NCBI RefSeq assembly: GCF_900129155.1
Contig: NZ_FQVF01000022.1
Span: 27,202-91,201 of the forward strand
Source: Marinomonas polaris DSM 16579
GTDB lineage: Bacteria; Pseudomonadota; Gammaproteobacteria; Pseudomonadales; Marinomonadaceae
DNA length: 64,000 bases
Direction of reading: 5' to 3'
Shown here piece by piece: positions 34,746 to 44,580 of the stretch (positions are counted from its first letter, which is position 1; the number at the start of each line of letters is the position of its first letter). The position numbers and the translations under genes are program-made. Under the pieces are notes generated by a model. The model searched no databases. It was not told the origin of the DNA and saw only the letters and a list, made by a program, of their open reading frames with translations.

Positions 34746-36632
34746 CTAGCTGGTGGTTTTTTCTGGTTTAACACTGTCTGATTTAACATCTTCTAGATCA
34801 ATGTCTTCCGCTAAAAAGCCACCAGTTTGATGCGCCCAAAGCGATGCATAAATACCAGCGTGCTGAATCAATTCTTCATGACTGCCCTGCTCAACGATGT
34901 TGCCTTTATCCAATACAATCAAACGATCCATGGCAGCAATTGTCGACAAGCGGTGAGCAATAGCGATAACGGTTTTGCCTTGCATCAGTTTGTACAAACT
35001 CTCTTGAATCGCAGCTTCTACTTCAGAGTCCAATGCAGATGTTGCTTCATCTAGAATCAGCAAAGGCGCATCTTTTAACAAGACTCGCGCAATGGCAATA
35101 CGTTGACGCTGACCACCGGAAAGCTTGATACCACGCTCACCGACCATGGCATCGTAACCTGCATTACCAAACGGATCGGTTAAGTCTTGAATAAAGTCAT
35201 GAGCTTCTGCTTGCTTAGCTGCAGCAATCATCTCTTCTTCCGTTGCATCAGGACGACCGTAGAGCAAGTTCTCGCGAACCGTTCTGTGCAGTAAAGACGT
35301 GTCCTGAGTCACCATACCAATTTGACCACGCAACGAATCTTGCTGAACAGCGCTGATGTCTTGTCCGTCAATTCGAATTTGACCTGATTCAATGTCATGG
35401 AAACGCATCAATAAATTAACAATCGTTGACTTACCGGCACCAGAGCGACCGACAAGACCGACTTTTTCACCGGCTTTTATAGACAAGACAAGGTTCTCAA
35501 TGACCTTACTGTCTTGCTTACCATAGTGAAAATTGACCGCATCGTATTCAATAAGACCATGTGGAACTGAAAGCGCTGGCGCGTTTGGCTTGTCTTCTAT
35601 CTCGATAGGTCGAGACAGTGTTTTCATGCCATCGTTAACCATGCCGATGTTTTCAAATAGCGCACTGATTTCCCACATAATCCATTGGGACATACCGTTT
35701 AGCCTAAGCGCCAAACTCACCGCAATAGCAATTGCACCAACACTAATAATGCTGCCAGTCCATAACCAAATAGACAAAGCCGCTACAGAAAATGCCAACA
35801 CATAGTTACAAGTTTGCACACCTACACTAAGCATAGTGACCAAGCGCATTTGCTTGTAAACCGTCTGCAAGAAACCATCCATGCCGTCTTTTGCATAATC
35901 CGCTTCACGCTGATGATGAGAAAAAAGCTTAACGGTTGAAATATTGCTGTAGCTGTCGACGACTCGCCCAGTCATAGTGGAGCGTGCATCGGCTTGTTCT
36001 GCTGAGATTTTTTTCAATTTAGGAACAAAATACATTTGCAGCAATACATAGCAAACCAACCAACCTAACATTGGGATCATCAAGCGATAGTCTGCTTTAG
36101 CAATCAACACCACCATAGAGATAAAATACACACCGATGTAAACCAAGACATCAAGCAGCTTCATCACGGTTTCACGAACCGCAAGTGAGGTTTGCATTAC
36201 CTTAGTAGATATACGCCCAGCAAACTCATCCTGAAAAAACGACATACTTTGACGCAAAATATAATGATGAGACAGCCAACGAATCCGCATTGGGTAATTA
36301 CCCAAAAGCGTCTGATGAATAATCGCCGAATGAAAAAAAGTTACTAATGGCATCGCCACCAGAATCATCAAAGACATCATTAATAAGTGCGTACTTTCCT
36401 CAGCAAAAAAGGTGTCTGGATTCTTATTAATCAACCAATCTACCAACTGCCCCATAAAGCTGAATAAGGTCACTTCTAAAATGGCGATGGCAGCCGTTAA
36501 AATAGACATCAACAGCAGCGGAAGCTCCACTCCTCTTGAGTAGTAACGACAAAAAGCAAACAGCGTTTTTGGTGCTTGCACAGCTTCTATATCGGGATAA
36601 GCTGGCACCCATTTTTCAAAAAAACGTAACAT
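34746..36632 (-). CDS. ABC exporter, fused membrane and ATPase domains (MsbA/multidrug type)
   Basis: 628 residues. Six membrane helices in about the first 335, then an ATPase with Walker A GLVGRSGAGKST, signature LSGGQRQRIA, Walker B LLILDEATSALD and H-loop AIAHRLST, all intact. A half-transporter that would dimerise. The sequence does not show whether it moves lipid or drugs. First gene of a probable pair with the SMR pump. Confidence 0.92.
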   Translation of the reverse strand: MLRFFEKWVPAYPDIEAVQAPKTLFAFCRYYSRGVELPLLLMSILTAAIAILEVTLFSFMGQLVDWLINKNPDTFFAEESTHLLMMSLMILVAMPLVTFFHSAIIHQTLLGNYPMRIRWLSHHYILRQSMSFFQDEFAGRISTKVMQTSLAVRETVMKLLDVLVYIGVYFISMVVLIAKADYRLMIPMLGWLVCYVLLQMYFVPKLKKISAEQADARSTMTGRVVDSYSNISTVKLFSHHQREADYAKDGMDGFLQTVYKQMRLVTMLSVGVQTCNYVLAFSVAALSIWLWTGSIISVGAIAIAVSLALRLNGMSQWIMWEISALFENIGMVNDGMKTLSRPIEIEDKPNAPALSVPHGLIEYDAVNFHYGKQDSKVIENLVLSIKAGEKVGLVGRSGAGKSTIVNLLMRFHDIESGQIRIDGQDISAVQQDSLRGQIGMVTQDTSLLHRTVRENLLYGRPDATEEEMIAAAKQAEAHDFIQDLTDPFGNAGYDAMVGERGIKLSGGQRQRIAIARVLLKDAPLLILDEATSALDSEVEAAIQESLYKLMQGKTVIAIAHRLSTIAAMDRLIVLDKGNIVEQGSHEELIQHAGIYASLWAHQTGGFLAEDIDLEDVKSDSVKPEKTTS

Positions 36633-36925
36633 GATCTTCCTTATCGAACTTTAAAATAGACACTATCAAGAAAAACATAGCGAAAATAAGTGTCGTACTG
36701 GACAAAAAACTTCCTGTCCATTAAAAATAGAGGCGAAATTGAACCACGTTCCATAAATGAAAACCAGAAAAGATAGTCTTTCTGAATTGTAGCCTATTGG
36801 GTTTTACTCAGTACTTGCACAATTAAACTAAACGACGAAGTGTAAACCTATTATAATTATCACCCTACTACTGGTTTATGATTTCTACTCGGTAAAACCG
36901 ACTAACCTACTATTTAAGTTGAAGC

Positions 36926-38119
36926 ATGAAACTCACATTTCCTATTATTTTAGTACTCGGTCTTTTATCTGGGCTTACACCGTTGGCGATTGATGCTTAC
37001 TTGCCCAGTATTCCAACGATTTCTAAAAGCCTAAATACAGACATAGGCCTCATCCAGATGACGCTAAGCATCTATTTGCTGGTGTTCGCTTTTCTACAGA
37101 TTCTTTTTGGCCCTATTTCTGATGCAATTGGCCGACGCAAAGTCGTCGTCGGTGGTTTGGTTGTTTTTGCCATTGGCAGCTTTATCTGTGCCTTGACCCA
37201 AAGCTATGAAATGCTAATGACTGGGCGCGCAATTCAAGCCTTGGGCGGTGCGGCTGTTGCTGTGTGCGTTCCGGCCTTAGTCAAAGATGGTATGTCGATC
37301 AATCAATTTGCCAAAGCCATGTCGATGATCATGCTAGTAATGGCATTAGCACCTTTAGCGGCACCTATTATCGGTGGCGCCATTCTCATTATTTTAAATT
37401 GGCACTACATCTTCGTTATGCTGGGCATCTTAGCCATTATCGCCATCGTGTTATTTCTTCGTACCATCCCAGAGACCTTGCCGGTTGAAAAGCGCACGCC
37501 CTTCTCATTTGGCAATGCGATTAGAAACTATATTACCTTGATCAAAAACCGCTCTGTGATGGGTTATATCGGAGCTTCTGCCTTTTACTTTGCAGGTATG
37601 ATGAGTTTTATCACTGGCTGCTCCTTTGTGTATATTGAAATATATGACGTTGATCCTGCTAATTTTGGTTTCTTAGTTGGCTTGAACGTCATTTCTATGA
37701 TGCTAGCCTCAACCATTAATGGTCGTTATGTTGAAAAGCTTGGTACCGAAGTTCTCTCTAAGTACGCAATTTATATTCCCCTAACAGCCTCAGCGTTAAT
37801 GATTGTCTTAAGCTTTTTTAGTCATCCACCACTTTGGCTGATTATTATTTCCAGCATGCTATTTATGGGGCCAATGGGCATATTAGGTAGTGGGTTTATG
37901 GCGGGCGCTTTGAAGCATGCAGGCAGCCATAATGGCAGTGTGACTGCATTAGCAGGAACATCACGGTTTGCCTTTGGCGCCTTAGGCGGCGCTGTGATCA
38001 GTATCCTTCACAATGGCACTTTTGTTCCAATGCTTGGCACCATTGCCGCTTGTGGCATAATTGCTTTTATTTGCTTCAAGGTTACGGTTCGATATGCCGA
38101 GCCAACTACTGAGCATTAA
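36926..38119 (+). CDS. MFS transporter of the Bcr/CflA drug-resistance type
   Basis: 397 residues, 12 helices. SGLTPLAIDAYLPSIPTIS at the first helix, then the MFS loop GPISDAIGRRKVVVGGLVVF and QALGGAAVAVCVPALVKD of helix 5 mark the Bcr/CflA group, exporters of drugs, sulfonamides or cysteine-related compounds. Divergent from the ABC exporter across about 290 bp in which I see no clear operator. Confidence 0.9.
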   Translation: MKLTFPIILVLGLLSGLTPLAIDAYLPSIPTISKSLNTDIGLIQMTLSIYLLVFAFLQILFGPISDAIGRRKVVVGGLVVFAIGSFICALTQSYEMLMTGRAIQALGGAAVAVCVPALVKDGMSINQFAKAMSMIMLVMALAPLAAPIIGGAILIILNWHYIFVMLGILAIIAIVLFLRTIPETLPVEKRTPFSFGNAIRNYITLIKNRSVMGYIGASAFYFAGMMSFITGCSFVYIEIYDVDPANFGFLVGLNVISMMLASTINGRYVEKLGTEVLSKYAIYIPLTASALMIVLSFFSHPPLWLIIISSMLFMGPMGILGSGFMAGALKHAGSHNGSVTALAGTSRFAFGALGGAVISILHNGTFVPMLGTIAACGIIAFICFKVTVRYAEPTTEH

Positions 38120-38179
38120 TCTTTTGAAATAACGTAATAATGTCAAAAAAATAAATTTTATATATCAAACGGAGTCCCA

Positions 38180-38530
38180 ATGCTAAGTACTCAAACGCTC
38201 ATAGAAAAAATCAAGAGCACACCTGAGCAAGTACAATTTAAAGAAGTGATTGATGTGATTGAGCGTGAATACGATTTCACGCCTGCTGCGTTTTCTAATG
38301 GCAAGCAGACCAATGGCATTAATGAAAACAATGGTTCTTGTAAGATTTTTTCTTTCGGATCTATTCACCAACTAACAGAAGTCGAAACCCTAAATTTATT
38401 TGGTGATTTTTACCGTGTCGATGTTTTAGAAAATCCTGAAGCGACAGATCACCAAAACATTCGCCAATTCATTGACAATGGCTGGAGTGGTATTACTTTC
38501 ACTGCAACGGCTCTCGTTCCAAAAAATTAA
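38180..38530 (+). CDS. HopJ type III effector family protein
   Basis: 116 residues matching the HopJ family: LIEKIKSTPEQVQFKEVIDVIEREYDFTPAAFSNG and NNGSCKIFSFG. Despite its name the family is widespread in bacteria without type III secretion and its role is unknown. No secretion genes are nearby. GGAG precedes the ATG and a hairpin follows. Confidence 0.88.
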   Translation: MLSTQTLIEKIKSTPEQVQFKEVIDVIEREYDFTPAAFSNGKQTNGINENNGSCKIFSFGSIHQLTEVETLNLFGDFYRVDVLENPEATDHQNIRQFIDNGWSGITFTATALVPKN

Positions 38531-38539
38531 TCTAAAAAC

Positions 38540-38577
38540 GCCGCAACAATACTCTTTAGTGTAAGTTGCGGCTTTTA
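38540..38577 (+). terminator. Terminator of the HopJ-family gene
   Basis: GCCGCAAC (38540-38547) pairs with GTTGCGGC (38565-38572), followed by TTTTA. Confidence 0.7.
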
Positions 38578-38675
38578 TGGCCAAGCTTTCCATCTAAGGA
38601 TTTTAATTTTACTAACTTGTAGATTTCATGAACATTGACTTAAAGCCAACCATTTTGAAACATTCCGCTTAAACA

Positions 38676-38709
38676 TAAAAAAACACCATAGAATAGTAGC
38701 TATAGTGTT
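38676..38709 (-). terminator. Terminator of the ggt gene
   Basis: On the minus strand AACACTATAG pairs with CTATGGTGTT (one G-T pair), followed by a T-run. It lies about 40 bp after the ggt stop. Confidence 0.75.
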
Positions 38710-38746
38710 TTCATGGTTTGCTTAAACAAGTTTTATTTGAGCAAAA

Positions 38747-40474
38747 TTAATAACCTGTCGTTAATGCACTTGGTGTTCTAGGGTCAGATGAACCATAGAA
38801 ACCTTGCTCTGTATGCATAATCGATTGTGTACTACCCATCGCTGATTTTTCAATGACATTTTGACCTTTTGCTTCTAGCAAACTTTTCGTGTCCTGATTC
38901 AAGCCTTTCTCTACACGCAGTTCATCTGGCAACCATTGATGATGTACACGAATAGCGTTCGTTGCCTCTGCAATATTCATTTTATGATCGATGACATTCA
39001 TGATGATTTGCAGTGTCGTGGTGATAATGCGGCTACCGCCAGGACTTCCTGTTGCCATCACAGGTTCCCCATCTTTGAAGACCAAAGTAGGACTCATTGA
39101 CGATAATGGGCGCTTTTTACCTTCAACGGCGTTTGCATCGCCACCAATTAATCCATAACCATTTGCAACTCCTGGCTTGGCAGAAAAATCATCCATTTCA
39201 TTATTCAATAATATGCCTGTTCCACTCGCAACCATTCCCGTGCCATAAGAGAAATTCAAGGTATACGTATTAGAAATCATGTTACCTGAATTATCCATGA
39301 CAGAAAAATGCGTCGTCTGATCGCTTTCATAAGGCATTGGCTGACCATGCTTAATATCACTTGCAGGACGGGCTTTATCTTTCGATATTTGATTAAATAA
39401 ACCGTTAGCGTAGTCTTTATTGATTAAACCCGCAGTTGGCACCTTGATGAAGTCAGGATCACCTAAATACTCAGCTCGATCGGCATAAGCCAATTTCATC
39501 GCTTCCGCCATAACATGAATACTTGCTGCAGAGTTATGCCCCATTTCAGAGATTGGATAGTTTTCTAAAATATTTAGAATTTCAATAATATGAATTCCAC
39601 CTGACGAAGGCGGTGGCATAGATGCGATCGTGTAGCCACGATAATTACCTACAACAGGTTCGCGAATAACAACTTTATAATTGGCTAAATCTTCTTCTGT
39701 AATTAAACCACCAGCGTCTGTAACTGCTTTAGCAATCGCTTTTGCAGTTACGCCTTTATAAAATCCATCAATGCCTTTATCAGCGATAAGTTTCAGTGAA
39801 TTTGCCAGATCCTTTTGAACAAGAAGTTCACCAACTTGATAATCTTCGTTGCCATTATCTTTAAAGAAAATAGGCTTACTGCTGTCCCATTTCTGCAAAC
39901 GGGCTTTAGCATTTTGTAAAGAAGTATATAAATCAGGTGTTACTATGATGCCTTTTTCCGCCAGTTCAATCGCAGGGGCCATCACGGTTTTAAGATCCAT
40001 CGTGCCATAATTTTCTAATGCTGCAACTAAGCCTGCAACCGTTCCGGGGACGCCAACGGCAAGGCCATGAAAACGAGATAGCTCTTCAACTGCATTGCCA
40101 TCCTTGTCTAAATACATATCTTTATAAGCCTTAACAGGCGCCATTTCTCGATAATCAAGTGCTATGGTTTTCTTACTTTTGGCATCATAAATCATCATGA
40201 AACCACCGCCACCAATATTACCCGCACGCGGCAGAGTAACAGCTAAAGCAAAACCGACAGCGACACCAGCATCGACGGCATTACCGCCTTGTTTTAAAAT
40301 ATCAACTCCCACAGTAGATGCAATCGCCTCTTGGCTTGCCACCATGCCATTTTTAGCCCAAGTCGGATGATGAATGCTATCACTTGAATAGATGGCAGAT
40401 GTTTGGGCAAAAGCCCAACTAGCCGTTAAAAAACAGGAAACAAAAAGTATTATTTTAGATTTATATTTGTACAT
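38747..40474 (-). CDS. ggt: Gamma-glutamyltransferase (glutathione hydrolase), periplasmic
   Basis: About 575 residues with a signal peptide (MYKYKSKIILFVSCFLTASWAFA). The precursor cleaves itself before Thr387 in the TTHFSV motif, the new amino-terminal nucleophile; the PRAGNIGGGGF loop and PLSSMSPTLV are also present. I start at 40474, where AAGAGG lies upstream; the frame extends 20 codons further without support. It releases glutamate from glutathione or gamma-glutamyl compounds in the periplasm. It lies downstream of a TAXI-TRAP transporter on the same strand, which suggests capture of a product such as glutamate. Confidence 0.93.
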   Translation of the reverse strand: MYKYKSKIILFVSCFLTASWAFAQTSAIYSSDSIHHPTWAKNGMVASQEAIASTVGVDILKQGGNAVDAGVAVGFALAVTLPRAGNIGGGGFMMIYDAKSKKTIALDYREMAPVKAYKDMYLDKDGNAVEELSRFHGLAVGVPGTVAGLVAALENYGTMDLKTVMAPAIELAEKGIIVTPDLYTSLQNAKARLQKWDSSKPIFFKDNGNEDYQVGELLVQKDLANSLKLIADKGIDGFYKGVTAKAIAKAVTDAGGLITEEDLANYKVVIREPVVGNYRGYTIASMPPPSSGGIHIIEILNILENYPISEMGHNSAASIHVMAEAMKLAYADRAEYLGDPDFIKVPTAGLINKDYANGLFNQISKDKARPASDIKHGQPMPYESDQTTHFSVMDNSGNMISNTYTLNFSYGTGMVASGTGILLNNEMDDFSAKPGVANGYGLIGGDANAVEGKKRPLSSMSPTLVFKDGEPVMATGSPGGSRIITTTLQIIMNVIDHKMNIAEATNAIRVHHQWLPDELRVEKGLNQDTKSLLEAKGQNVIEKSAMGSTQSIMHTEQGFYGSSDPRTPSALTTGY

Positions 40475-40660
40475 AATTAACCTCTTATTATTAGTATAGA
40501 TATATGGCGTGCCCGCCAAGTATTCTAATGCCATCTTGATTATTTTTTTACAATCAACACATCATCAATGTTGTCGCTTAATTTACTAAGCGACAACAAA
40601 TTTATAACGCCCAGTCGGAATATCCACTTCAAGACAACTGAAACAGATATAACCATTCGA

Positions 40661-43249
40661 TTACAAAGACTTCGCCTTGCGTTTACGCTGGCGCCAAGCC
40701 ACTAAAACAGCCAATAAAAAAGCGGGGATGAAGAACCATTCTTTTGCAGGTCGATCAGCATCTACTTCAAATTGTGTTATTTCCCAATCAAAATCCAACT
40801 TCTGCTGTTCCGCATAACTACCAAACGATAAATTGTCGATCAGATATTTACCCTCTTCTTCACGCAACTCAATGCCTGCACCTTTGAGCAATCTGTCAAC
40901 CGCATCACCTTGACCTAATAGCGGCATATGTACCGTTTTCGAAATCCAACGACCATCTAAATTTTCACCTTCAACCGACATTCTTAATGTATCTAAAGTA
41001 GGATGCTGATCAATGTAACTATACATTTCTTGGATTGGACGCTCTTGATATGGTGCCTCGACCATATCTAGCCAAAAACCTGGACGGAAAAGTGTGAATG
41101 CAATCAATAGCAACGCGGCACTTTCATACCATTTGCTTCGATCCATAAAATACCCTTGCGTACCCGCAGCAAAAATTAGCATGGCTGCCAAGGAAACAAT
41201 AAAGACGACGACACCCTGAATAAAGGTCACATCAATCAAAAGCAAATCGGTATTGAAAATGAATAAGAATGGTAGCAGAGCAGTTCTCATCGAGTAGAAA
41301 AATGCCGTGAAGCCAGTCTTAATTGGATCGCCACCTGATACTGCCGCCGCCGCAAAGGACGCTAAACCAACAGGAGGTGTGACATCGGCCATGATGCCAA
41401 AATAAAACACAAACATGTGAATCGCTATAAGTGGCACAATCAAACCAGATTGTGCTCCCAGCTCCACTACAACACTTGCCATTAAAGACGAAACGACAAT
41501 GTAGTTAGCTGTGGTTGGCAAGCCCATTCCAAGCACCAAAGAAATAAGAGCAACCATGAGTAGCATGATGATTAAAACTCCACCAGATACCAGCTCAACG
41601 AACTCCGCCATAACTTGCCCGATACCCGTCAGAGTAACTGTACCCACGATGATACCTGCGGTTGCTGTCGCCACACCGATACCAATCATGTTGCGAGCGC
41701 CAGTATTCAAGCCTTCGATTAAATCGAAAATACCTGACTTTGCCTGCTGAACGACGTGTTTTTGCTTACGAAACCAGGCTTTTAGAGGCTTCTGGGTGAT
41801 CAAAATAAATGCCATCAACATACAAGCCCAAAAAGCAGACAAGCCTGGAGACTTACGTTCAACCATCAAAAACCACACCAATACAATCAATGGCACTAGG
41901 TAATACAAACCGGATTTGTATACTTCAGCGAAAATTGGCAATTTAATAATTGCTTCATCGCTTGCGTCAATTTCTAGATCATCAGATTTTGACGAGATAT
42001 ACAACAAGCCAAAATAACCAATCACCACAAACGCAAGCAAACCAATATTTGAAAAGTCCCCTAATAACCACTTAATCGCCGAAACGATATAGTACAAAAT
42101 ACCTGTCAGTATCAGCATGCTGGATACAACGATACCTGTACGAATCAATTGTGCCGTCCAAGTACGTGCGGGTGTAGAACGAGGCAAGCCTTTCATATCC
42201 GCTTTAAGCGCTTCTAAATGCACAATATAAAGTAAGGCAATGTACGAAATAGTAGCTGGTAAAAAAGCGTGCTTAACTACATCAATATATGGAATACCTA
42301 CGTACTCCACCATTAAGAAAGCCACGGCCCCCATCACTGGAGGCATAATGACACCGTTTACCGAGGAAGAAACTTCTACCGCTCCGGCTTTTTCAGCACT
42401 AAAACCCACCTTCTTCATCAGAGGTATTGTAAAAGTACCTGTCGTCACGACATTGGCAATAGAAGAACCAGAAATCAAACCTGTCATAGCAGATGACAAA
42501 ACAGCCGCTTTTGCAGGACCGCCACGCATATGCCCAAGCAAAGCAAACGCTACTTTAATAAAATAATTACCTGCACCTGCTTGATTTAATAAGGCACCAA
42601 ACAAAACAAATAAGAAAACAAAACCAGAGGACACCCCTAAAGCGATACCAAATACACCTTCCGTTGTTAGCCACATATGGTTCATGGCTTTTTCAAAAGA
42701 AGCCCCTTTCCAGCGAAGTATCTCAGGTAAAACAGGACTGTCTCCAAAAAATACATATAGCAGGAAAAACAAAGCAACTAGCATCAAAGCAGGCCCAAGA
42801 GAGCGTCTAGCCGCCTCTAGAGTCAGAATCAAACCGATAGCAGAAACAACAAGGTCTGTTGTGGTTGGCAGCCCTGGACGCATTGCTAACTGACCATAGA
42901 AAAAATACAAGTACGAAGCACATGCCGCCGCAAGAACGGCCAAAATATAATCTAACCACGGAATATGGCGAGTGGGACTTTTACTGAAAGCAGGGAAAGC
43001 TAAGAAAGCCAAAAAAACAGCAAAAGCCAAATGAATAGCACGAGATTGAGTGTCGTTTAAAAAGCCTATGCCAAATTGTGATGGCAAAGGCGAGCCTGTC
43101 CATAGCTGAAACAACGACCACATGAGTGGTACAAAAAAAAGTAAACCGATAGAGATCTTTCCAGTTGGATTACGCTTACCTGTGTCGGCTTCCGCGACAA
43201 GCTCTTCTAACTTATCTGGTGAAGCTGAGGTGGTTGTATTAATAGACAT
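40661..43249 (-). CDS. TRAP transporter fused permease (4TM/12TM) with C-terminal DUF3394 domain
   Basis: 862 residues. A DctQ-like part (first about 200) is fused to a DctM-like part with VSSGFVFLFVLFGALLNQAGAG, SGSSIANVVTTGTFTIPLMKKVGF and LGMGLPTTANYIVVSSL. The last 150 or so residues after the final permease helices form the DUF3394 domain, ending in a basic tail. Pairs with the upstream TAXI binding protein, separated by a strong hairpin. Such fused permeases typically serve TAXI systems; known substrates include glutamate or 2-oxo acids. Confidence 0.92.
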   Translation of the reverse strand: MSINTTTSASPDKLEELVAEADTGKRNPTGKISIGLLFFVPLMWSLFQLWTGSPLPSQFGIGFLNDTQSRAIHLAFAVFLAFLAFPAFSKSPTRHIPWLDYILAVLAAACASYLYFFYGQLAMRPGLPTTTDLVVSAIGLILTLEAARRSLGPALMLVALFFLLYVFFGDSPVLPEILRWKGASFEKAMNHMWLTTEGVFGIALGVSSGFVFLFVLFGALLNQAGAGNYFIKVAFALLGHMRGGPAKAAVLSSAMTGLISGSSIANVVTTGTFTIPLMKKVGFSAEKAGAVEVSSSVNGVIMPPVMGAVAFLMVEYVGIPYIDVVKHAFLPATISYIALLYIVHLEALKADMKGLPRSTPARTWTAQLIRTGIVVSSMLILTGILYYIVSAIKWLLGDFSNIGLLAFVVIGYFGLLYISSKSDDLEIDASDEAIIKLPIFAEVYKSGLYYLVPLIVLVWFLMVERKSPGLSAFWACMLMAFILITQKPLKAWFRKQKHVVQQAKSGIFDLIEGLNTGARNMIGIGVATATAGIIVGTVTLTGIGQVMAEFVELVSGGVLIIMLLMVALISLVLGMGLPTTANYIVVSSLMASVVVELGAQSGLIVPLIAIHMFVFYFGIMADVTPPVGLASFAAAAVSGGDPIKTGFTAFFYSMRTALLPFLFIFNTDLLLIDVTFIQGVVVFIVSLAAMLIFAAGTQGYFMDRSKWYESAALLLIAFTLFRPGFWLDMVEAPYQERPIQEMYSYIDQHPTLDTLRMSVEGENLDGRWISKTVHMPLLGQGDAVDRLLKGAGIELREEEGKYLIDNLSFGSYAEQQKLDFDWEITQFEVDADRPAKEWFFIPAFLLAVLVAWRQRKRKAKSL

Positions 43250-43300
43250 ACAGACTCCTAGTCACACACTTCACAGTGTCGACTCATTGCAAAACTCAAA

Positions 43301-43326
43301 AAGCACCAGTCAAAAGACTGGTGCTT
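43301..43326 (-). promoter_or_regulatory. Intercistronic hairpin between the TAXI gene and the TRAP permease gene
   Basis: Perfect 11-bp stem AAGCACCAGTC (43301-43311) with GACTGGTGCTT (43316-43326) and a 4-base loop. On the minus strand a TTTTTGAGTTTT stretch follows, so partial termination is possible, which would keep binding protein in excess. Confidence 0.65.
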
Positions 43327-43362
43327 CATTCAAGGTGCATGAAAATTCATGCAAAGAGATAC

Positions 43363-44334
43363 TTACTTGATGTAGCCGTTTTCACGGTAATAACGGACAG
43401 CACCTGGATGTAATGGCGCCACAAGTGATGTGTGAACCATTTCAAGTGGCTCTAGGCGAGCAAACGCAGGGTGTAATCGCTTGAAAGAATCTAGATTTTC
43501 AAAGACGGATTTAGTTAGTTGATAAACCGCTTCATCAGATACATTTGCTGACGTAACAATCGTTGCTTTAGGTCCAAATGTTAGAACATCTTGGTCGTTT
43601 CCAGTGTACATACCAGCAGGAATAACCGCTTGTGAAAATGCACTGTTCTTTTGAATAACCGCAAGTGATGCAGGATCAGTCATTGGGATCAACTTGACGT
43701 CACAAGTAGTTGTTGCTTCTTGTGCAACACCATTTGGGAGACCAGATACGTAGATGGTCACATCAAATTTATCATCACAAATACCTTGTGCTTGCTCAGA
43801 CGCTTTTAACTCTGCAGCAATAGAAAAGTCTTCTGTCGTCCAACCTTTTTCAGCCATTAATAGTTCCATCATAGAACGATTACCTGAACCTGGATTACCA
43901 ATATTTACACGCTTACCAGCAAGGTCATCAAATGTTTTGATACCTGAATCTGCACGAGCCATTAAGTGAATAGGCTCAGGGTGCAAAGAAAAAACAGAAC
44001 GCAATTCAGGGAAAGGATTACCCTCGAACTGACCTGTCCCTTCTAACGCTGCCGTTTGAACATCTGATTGAGCAACACCGAACTCCAACTCGCCAGAACG
44101 GATACTGTTTACGTTGTAACCAGAGCCGCCAGTCGACTCGACAGAGCAACGAATACCATGCTCTTTACGATCCTTGTTTAACATACGGCAGATAGAGCCG
44201 CCTGCAGGGTAATAAACACCTGTTACACCACCAGTACCAATCGATACAAACTGAGTGTCCGCCATAGATAACATGGAAGCGCCTGCAATAGCAGGTACAA
44301 GCAAAGCTTTAAATAGTGTTTTTTTAATTATCAT
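43363..44334 (-). CDS. TAXI-family TRAP transporter binding protein
   Basis: About 323 residues with a signal peptide (to SMADTQF). FVSIGTGGVTGVYYPAGGSICRML is the TAXI opening, and VESTGGSGYNVNSIRSGELEFGVAQSDV is the conserved ligand loop. The start at 44334 has GAGGA upstream. First gene of the minus-strand operon; a sigma-54 promoter match lies at 44390-44404. The ligand is unknown, but glutamate or glutamine is a reasonable guess from the linked ggt. Confidence 0.92.
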   Translation of the reverse strand: MIIKKTLFKALLVPAIAGASMLSMADTQFVSIGTGGVTGVYYPAGGSICRMLNKDRKEHGIRCSVESTGGSGYNVNSIRSGELEFGVAQSDVQTAALEGTGQFEGNPFPELRSVFSLHPEPIHLMARADSGIKTFDDLAGKRVNIGNPGSGNRSMMELLMAEKGWTTEDFSIAAELKASEQAQGICDDKFDVTIYVSGLPNGVAQEATTTCDVKLIPMTDPASLAVIQKNSAFSQAVIPAGMYTGNDQDVLTFGPKATIVTSANVSDEAVYQLTKSVFENLDSFKRLHPAFARLEPLEMVHTSLVAPLHPGAVRYYRENGYIK

Positions 44335-44389
44335 AGAATCCTCAAGCATTCCGGTATTTAAAATAATGTCATGTAGCGAGGACCTAATC

Positions 44390-44404
44390 GCAAATTAAAT
44401 GCCA
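44390..44404 (-). promoter_or_regulatory. Sigma-54 (-24/-12) promoter for the TAXI-TRAP operon
   Basis: On the minus strand TGGCAT (44404-44399), five bases, then TTGC (44393-44390), one mismatch from the TGGCAC-N5-TTGC consensus. It sits 56 bp before the TAXI ATG, facing the transporter. The divergent gene pair encodes a sigma-54-activating response regulator. Confidence 0.8.
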
Positions 44405-44482
44405 AGTTTCAAATAAAAACCTAAGTTATTGATAAATAATAAAATAACTCAATAAATACGACTATTTACTTGTTACTAAAAT

Positions 44483-44500
44483 CTATAACTTAAGTTATAG
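44483..44500. promoter_or_regulatory. Upstream activator site 1 (TATAAC-N4-GTTATA)
   Basis: Perfect 18-bp palindrome centred on TATAAC-TTAA-GTTATA (44484-44499), about 90 bp upstream of the sigma-54 promoter. Same arms as site 2. Confidence 0.7.
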
Positions 44501-44580
44501 AGAAATTAGAAGTGCAAAGAAATTGTCAGTTAAACCATGTAAAACAAGCACATTCAATGCACTTAATAACAAAAGCTATG

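Noticed and set aside
38180..38530. Type III secretion effector
   Set aside because: HopJ-family proteins are common in bacteria without type III secretion, and none of its genes are here.
40475..40534. 20-codon extension of ggt
   Set aside because: Would place residues before a good signal peptide; the ribosome site supports 40474.
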